Shown piece by piece: positions 60,442-64,000 of a DNA stretch of 64,000 nt. The position numbers and the translations under genes are program-made. The stretch spans positions 248,001 through 312,000 of the forward strand of contig CAWFQA010000004.1 in the NCBI GenBank assembly GCA_963817855.1, in the 5' to 3' direction. The stretch is from JAKAAZ01 sp963817855. Its GTDB lineage: Bacteria; Acidobacteriota; Terriglobia; Terriglobales; Acidobacteriaceae. Every line of letters starts with the position of its first letter. The stretch's first letter is position 1. Below the pieces are notes generated by a model. It saw nothing but the letters and a program-made list of their open reading frames with translations. It was not told the DNA's origin and ran no database searches.

Positions 60442-60666
60442 ATGGATACACGGAAATTGATCGTAGCTATTGATGCCGAAATATCTCGGCTGCAGCAAAT
60501 CAAGTCGCTATTGTCTGGCACCGCTCGCACCCAACATATCAAGATACCTGCCATAGCAAAGGCGCCGAAGCCCACCAAGAGACGCCGGTTAAGCGCAGCG
60601 GCTCGTGCCAAGATTGCCGCGGCTCAGCGGGCGCGATGGGCCAAGTTCAGGAAGTCCGCAAAGTAG
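60442..60666 (+). CDS. Small basic protein
   Basis: A 74-residue protein with an N-terminal helix (IVAIDAEISRLQQIKSLLSG) and a very basic C-terminus (KRRRLSAAARAKIAAAQRAR then WAKFRKSAK). Similar short proteins with an RRxLSAxxRAxIAAAQxARW motif are frequent in acidobacterial genomes. The basic tail suggests DNA or RNA binding, which is not shown. The start at 60442 follows GGGGGAAAA; a longer version from 60421 (MMDRGKTM) is possible. It follows the kinase gene by about 100 bases. Confidence 0.7.
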   Translation: MDTRKLIVAIDAEISRLQQIKSLLSGTARTQHIKIPAIAKAPKPTKRRRLSAAARAKIAAAQRARWAKFRKSAK

Positions 60667-60712
60667 CGATTCGCGCCACCATCCTATCTTCAACGAACAA
60701 GTCAGGAGAACT

Positions 60713-61252
60713 ATGAGCAGATTGCATCGCACGACAATCTACTCTCTCGTGTTGTTCTGCGCCGTCAGCATTGGAGTGGCCCTGGGCCAGGCCAAGAGGA
60801 CCGTCAACACTGCCGCCGATCTGCCCCGCTTCAGCTATCCGCTGACCCAGTCTGCCAGCTCGTTGTTGAAAGCCGACGATGTGACCTTCAATGTTCTCGT
60901 CAAGAAAGTCGAGACAGACGTGAATTTGGTGTTGGCGAACTACAACATCTCCGATAAAGAAACGTTGCGAGAACTGCTGGGCGCCCAGCTAAGTGCGCAG
61001 CTGTTGCACGGAGAGATGAAGGACGCGCTCGCGACTTCTGCACAAATTCGCGATTTGCAAGATAAGCCTGCAGCCAAACTGACCTCCGGCATGATGACGA
61101 CCGCTTTGGTCATCGCGCTCGATCCGACGTTGACTCCGGAGCAGACCATTGCGCTGATGAAGCAAGGAGCCACGCCAAGTGCGGATGGCCGAATGCACCT
61201 CATCGATTCGAAAGCGACGATCGCCTTACTGAAACAACAGCAGACAAAATAA
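60713..61252 (+). CDS. Secreted protein of unknown function
   Basis: A 179-residue exported protein with a signal peptide (TTIYSLVLFCAVSIGVALGQ). The mature part is mainly helical: ADLPRFSYPLTQSASSLLKA, FNVLVKKVETDVNLVLANYN, TLRELLGAQLSAQLLHGEMK and LTPEQTIALMKQGA. No family is recognised. AGGAGAACT before the ATG is a strong ribosome site. It lies 47 bases after the small basic protein gene and may be co-transcribed with it. Confidence 0.75.
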   Translation: MSRLHRTTIYSLVLFCAVSIGVALGQAKRTVNTAADLPRFSYPLTQSASSLLKADDVTFNVLVKKVETDVNLVLANYNISDKETLRELLGAQLSAQLLHGEMKDALATSAQIRDLQDKPAAKLTSGMMTTALVIALDPTLTPEQTIALMKQGATPSADGRMHLIDSKATIALLKQQQTK

Positions 61253-61640
61253 ACCGCCAGGCAAAGCGCGCAGGATCCATGGCGGAATAAAGGTCGAATT
61301 GAAGAAATGAGCGCCGGTCATTCTGAGGTCGCCGAGGTGACAAGAATCCCGAAGGTGATGGCTCTGCGATCCCAGTTAGTATTCTCTGGATTCTTCACTG
61401 GTCGCCGCGAACGACCCGCGGCGACCTAGTTCAGAATGACTCACACACTGAACACCGTGTGAACGAACTTTGGTTGCGATGGCGTGCATTCCCAAACCCA
61501 CCAACATTATGCTGGCCGCTTCCGTTCGCCGGAACGACTTCGCCGGGATCAGGTATGCTTCTCATGGACCTGTTCGGCACCCCCCGGGACGCTTGTGCAC
61601 TCAGAATTGAGTGACGCAGACATTAGCACGGAGGCAAACT
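61253..61640. other. Intergenic region with a MITE-like palindrome
   Basis: About 390 bases without a gene. It holds the palindromic element at 61317-61440. The strong ribosome site GGAGG at 61630-61634 belongs to the sugar transporter gene. Confidence 0.55.
61317..61440. repeat. MITE-like palindromic intergenic element
   Basis: About 124 bases bounded by GTCATTCTGA (61317-61326) and TCAGAATGAC (61431-61440), perfect 10-base inverted ends. Just inside are GGTCGCCG (61327-61334) and CGGCGACC (61419-61426), and further in AAGAATCC and GGATTCTT also pair. There is no coding capacity. Such palindromes are probably dispersed repeats; copies elsewhere in the genome cannot be checked here. Confidence 0.7.
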
Positions 61641-63020
61641 TTGTCATCGCCACAAAACAGCCACACCAAGCCAGCAACCAGCCGCTTTGTCACCATGGTT
61701 TCAGCTATCTCAGCGTTGGCCGGCTTGCTGTTCGGCTATGACACGGGAGTCATTTCCGGAGCGATCCTTTTTGTTCGAAAAGATTTTTTACTTTCGACTT
61801 TCCAGGAAGAAGTTGTGGTTTCGGCTGTGTTGTTGGGCGCTGTGGCCGGGGCCGCTTTTGGCGGCAAGTTAGCGGACGCACTCGGGCGTCGCAAATTGCT
61901 CATCCAGGTGGCGATTCTGTTCATCATTGGCGCCATCGGTACGGCGCTCGCACCCTCGCCAACGTTGCTTGCAATCGGTCGTGTTGTGGTCGGCGTCGCC
62001 ATTGGAATCGCTTCCTTCACAGCCCCGCTCTACATCTCTGAGGTTTCGCCGCCGGCCATTCGAGGCAAATTAGTTTCGCTCAACCAGCTGATGATCACCC
62101 TCGGCATCGTGGTGTCGTACCTGGCGGATTATGGCTTGGCAGGCGTGGAGGCGTGGCGCTGGATGTTTGGCCTGGCTGCAGTTCCGGCGCTGATTCTGCT
62201 GATCGGCTTGTTCTTTGTTCCGGAAAGTCCGCGCTGGCTCATGGGCCGAACGCATGAGGATCAGGCCCGCACTGTGCTGCAACGTATCCGCGAGTCCGGT
62301 GATGTGAGCACTGAACTCGCCGAGATTAAAGCCGACCTGAGTCTGCAGGAAGGCAGCTGGCGTGAGTTGCTGAATGTCTCTTTGCGGCGGCCCCTGATCA
62401 TCGGAGTCGGGCTGGCAATTTTCCAGCAGTTCACCGGCATCAACACTGTCATTTATTACGCGCCGACAATTTTTCAACTGGCTGGACTTCACTCAGCCTC
62501 GGCGGCGATTTTAGCCACCGTCGGCGTCGGAGTCGTCAACGTTCTGCTGACAATTGTCGCGCTGCGGATGCTCGATCGCGCGGGCCGACGTCCTCTTCTT
62601 CTGTATGGACTGGTTGGGATGGTCATCAGCCTCGGAGTGCTGGGAGGCGCATTTCTCCTAGCCGGCTCGTCGTCCATTGTTGCATGGCTCGCCGTGATCA
62701 GCCTTGCGGTGTATGTTGCATGTTTTGCCATCGGGCTGGGACCGGTCTTCTGGCTGTTGATCTCGGAAATCTATCCTCTCAAAATTCGCGGTCGTGCGAT
62801 GGGCGTTGCCACCATGATGAACTGGGGCTCCAACCTGATCGTCGCGCTTACGTTTCTGAGCTTGCTGCATTCCCTGGGACGCAGCGCAACCTTCTGGCTC
62901 TACGCAGTCATCGGCATCATCGCATGGTTCTTTGTCTATCGCCTGGTGCCGGAGACAAAAGGCCGCACGCTGGAACAGATCGACGCGGAGTGGCACCGCG
63001 TCGGCAAGAATCACACTTAG
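61641..63020 (+). CDS. Sugar-porter MFS transporter
   Basis: A 459-residue major facilitator of the sugar porter type (XylE/GalP-like), predicted to bring a monosaccharide in with protons. Signatures are LLFGYDTGVISGA in helix 1, GRRKLL in the first loop, PLYISEVSPPAIRGK, PESPRWLMGR between the halves, QQFTGINTVIYYAPTIF in helix 7, DRAGRRPLLL and the C-terminal PETKGRTLEQI. A TTG at 61641 is chosen over the upstream GTG at 61611 because GGAGG sits six bases before it. Its stop touches the stop of the convergent peptidase gene. The sugar is unknown. Confidence 0.93.
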   Translation: MSSPQNSHTKPATSRFVTMVSAISALAGLLFGYDTGVISGAILFVRKDFLLSTFQEEVVVSAVLLGAVAGAAFGGKLADALGRRKLLIQVAILFIIGAIGTALAPSPTLLAIGRVVVGVAIGIASFTAPLYISEVSPPAIRGKLVSLNQLMITLGIVVSYLADYGLAGVEAWRWMFGLAAVPALILLIGLFFVPESPRWLMGRTHEDQARTVLQRIRESGDVSTELAEIKADLSLQEGSWRELLNVSLRRPLIIGVGLAIFQQFTGINTVIYYAPTIFQLAGLHSASAAILATVGVGVVNVLLTIVALRMLDRAGRRPLLLYGLVGMVISLGVLGGAFLLAGSSSIVAWLAVISLAVYVACFAIGLGPVFWLLISEIYPLKIRGRAMGVATMMNWGSNLIVALTFLSLLHSLGRSATFWLYAVIGIIAWFFVYRLVPETKGRTLEQIDAEWHRVGKNHT

Positions 63021-64000
63021 CTACTGTTTCTTCTCGATTGTGTCCAACTTGTCGGTAGCTGCATCAATGGCGTGGCTCCAGTCCACTAGCACACCTCCCA
63101 CCAATGGAGATTGCTGATCGGCGAGCTGCCAATTATGTTGGTCCATTGCCTCGCGAACAGCAGCCAGAGTTTTCACGCCGTACCCGGTGTAGGCACCGGG
63201 AGCATAGATCTGGTTCTTATACCAACTCCGGCCCGGCAGGCCCGTCTCAAGCAGTGTCGCGCGCTCCGTCAGCATCAACAGATGATTCAGGTCATCTACC
63301 TGGGTCCCATCCAGCAGAGCATCAGCCGTTTCCAGCTGATCGAACGCCGTCTGGTATTTCTTCGCGCTCATGGTCAAATTGGCAGCTCCATTTTCCAGCG
63401 GCGCAAAATTCATAAATGGAGGAACCGCCTCTTCTTTGGGCGGATACGAAGGTTTCTGCGGATCGGACATCGCGGCGACGACACCCTCCTGAATTTGCCG
63501 ATTGGTCTCCGTGATATTCTGCCGCGCGTCAGTCATCTGCTTTTTCAATTGGTCCACATAAGTATGGATGGTATCCGCGACATCGGTGAACTCATATGGC
63601 AGCACCTCCGCGTCGGCCATGCGCATCACAGCGGTTCCAGCTATCTGCGCAAGCGCGCGACCGTACACAAATTTGGTGTCGGAGAAATGCGTGTACCAGT
63701 AGAAATCGTCGTATTCGGAGTGATACACGCCTCCAGAAGTTTCGCCGTCGAAGTTCAAATCGATCGATGGAATTCCAAGGTGATCCAAAAATGGCGAATA
63801 ATCCGATCCATCCCCCAGCGCGTCAATGCGTAGATCGCGGCGGTTGCGCAACTCCGTTCTCTCCGCTTCCGTCGAGGCCGTACCGATCTGCTGTAGCCGC
63901 GCCCGCTCAAGCACCGAATATTTTGTTTCAGGATCCGGCACTTCCGCTGCCACGGTATTCATAAAGTGCTCGACGGAGTGCGAGCCCGCCATGTCAAGAA
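63021..64000 (-). CDS. M28B-type zinc peptidase (glutamate carboxypeptidase II-like), partial
   Basis: The C-terminal part of a secreted or periplasmic metallopeptidase; its 5' end lies beyond the window. The catalytic-domain end shows GDGSDYSPFLDHLGIPSIDL, FDGETSGGVYHSEYDDFYWY with the zinc-ligand His, and FVYGRALAQIAGTAVMRM. The last about 150 residues form the helical dimerisation domain of the transferrin-receptor type (VADTIHTYVDQLKKQMTDAR, LNHLLMLTERATLLETGLPG, QIYAPGAYTGYGVKTLAAVR). Family members release C-terminal amino acids from peptides. It is convergent with the sugar transporter. Confidence 0.9.
   Translation of the reverse strand, partial: LDMAGSHSVEHFMNTVAAEVPDPETKYSVLERARLQQIGTASTEAERTELRNRRDLRIDALGDGSDYSPFLDHLGIPSIDLNFDGETSGGVYHSEYDDFYWYTHFSDTKFVYGRALAQIAGTAVMRMADAEVLPYEFTDVADTIHTYVDQLKKQMTDARQNITETNRQIQEGVVAAMSDPQKPSYPPKEEAVPPFMNFAPLENGAANLTMSAKKYQTAFDQLETADALLDGTQVDDLNHLLMLTERATLLETGLPGRSWYKNQIYAPGAYTGYGVKTLAAVREAMDQHNWQLADQQSPLVGGVLVDWSHAIDAATDKLDTIEKKQ

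Noticed and set aside
1..64000. CRISPR arrays, rRNA genes, transposases, toxin-antitoxin pairs
   Set aside because: I looked for regularly spaced repeats, conserved rRNA motifs and DDE-type transposase sequences in the translations and found none.

Overview
The window reads as chromosomal DNA of an acidobacterium (class Terriglobia or a near relative). This is inferred from gene families, not from a marker gene: an ADOP-type MacB/FtsX permease with its PadR regulator, a BlaI/M56 pair whose peptidase carries a DUF4097 tail, DUF4136, DUF1622 and DUF4239 proteins, many secreted proteins of unknown function, Tat-exported enzymes, sulfatases and moderately high GC. No rRNA, CRISPR array, transposase, integrase or phage gene was found.

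Layout. 0-6.2 kb: a frameshifted arylsulfatase, an ECF-like sigma factor with its zinc-finger anti-sigma factor, a large TPR lytic transglycosylase and tRNA-Leu(UAA). 6.2-21.1 kb: an accessory stretch between that tRNA and a decayed 3' copy of a tRNA-Leu. It holds BlaI/M56-DUF4097 flanked by diverged repeats, ADOP/PadR, a Tat-exported protein, and broken genes (TIGR02391, GHL6-like hydrolase, beta-lactamase-family fragment, Ig-like protein). 21.2-33.9 kb: a sulfatase locus with three sulfatases (one shattered by frameshifts), an anaerobic-type sulfatase maturase (anSME), two Phenol_MetA_deg-type outer-membrane proteins and a split methyltransferase. 33.9-46 kb: mostly secreted or envelope proteins and an MltF-like lytic transglycosylase. 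46-57.5 kb: a sigma54 enhancer-binding protein (EBP) and more envelope genes (DUF481, SYLF, YceI, DUF4239, DUF202, TRIC, Omp85-like, DUF1622). 57.8-64 kb: MutM/Fpg, a histidine kinase, small proteins, a MITE-like palindrome, a sugar transporter and an M28B peptidase.

Main discovery. At least nine control regions carry one 18-bp dyad motif (best copy CCTCCGA-AATG-TCGGAGG), nearly always as two sites 19-21 bp apart, about 65-200 bp upstream of a sigma54-type GG-N10-GC element. In ten of twelve such elements the -12 box reads TTGC. The controlled genes include sulfatase 1, sulfatase 4 and its divergent porin, the anSME, several secreted or envelope genes and, by autoregulation, the EBP encoded at 46.3-48.3 kb. 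I read this as one sigma54 regulon joining sulfate-ester scavenging to cell-envelope remodelling, with the EBP inside the window. This is inference from sequence and needs testing.

Integrity. Single-base frameshifts break sulfatase 1, TIGR02391, GHL6, the methyltransferase, sulfatase 4 (at least nine breaks) and DUF4239. The encoded residues stay well conserved through each break, so recent decay and assembly errors both remain possible.
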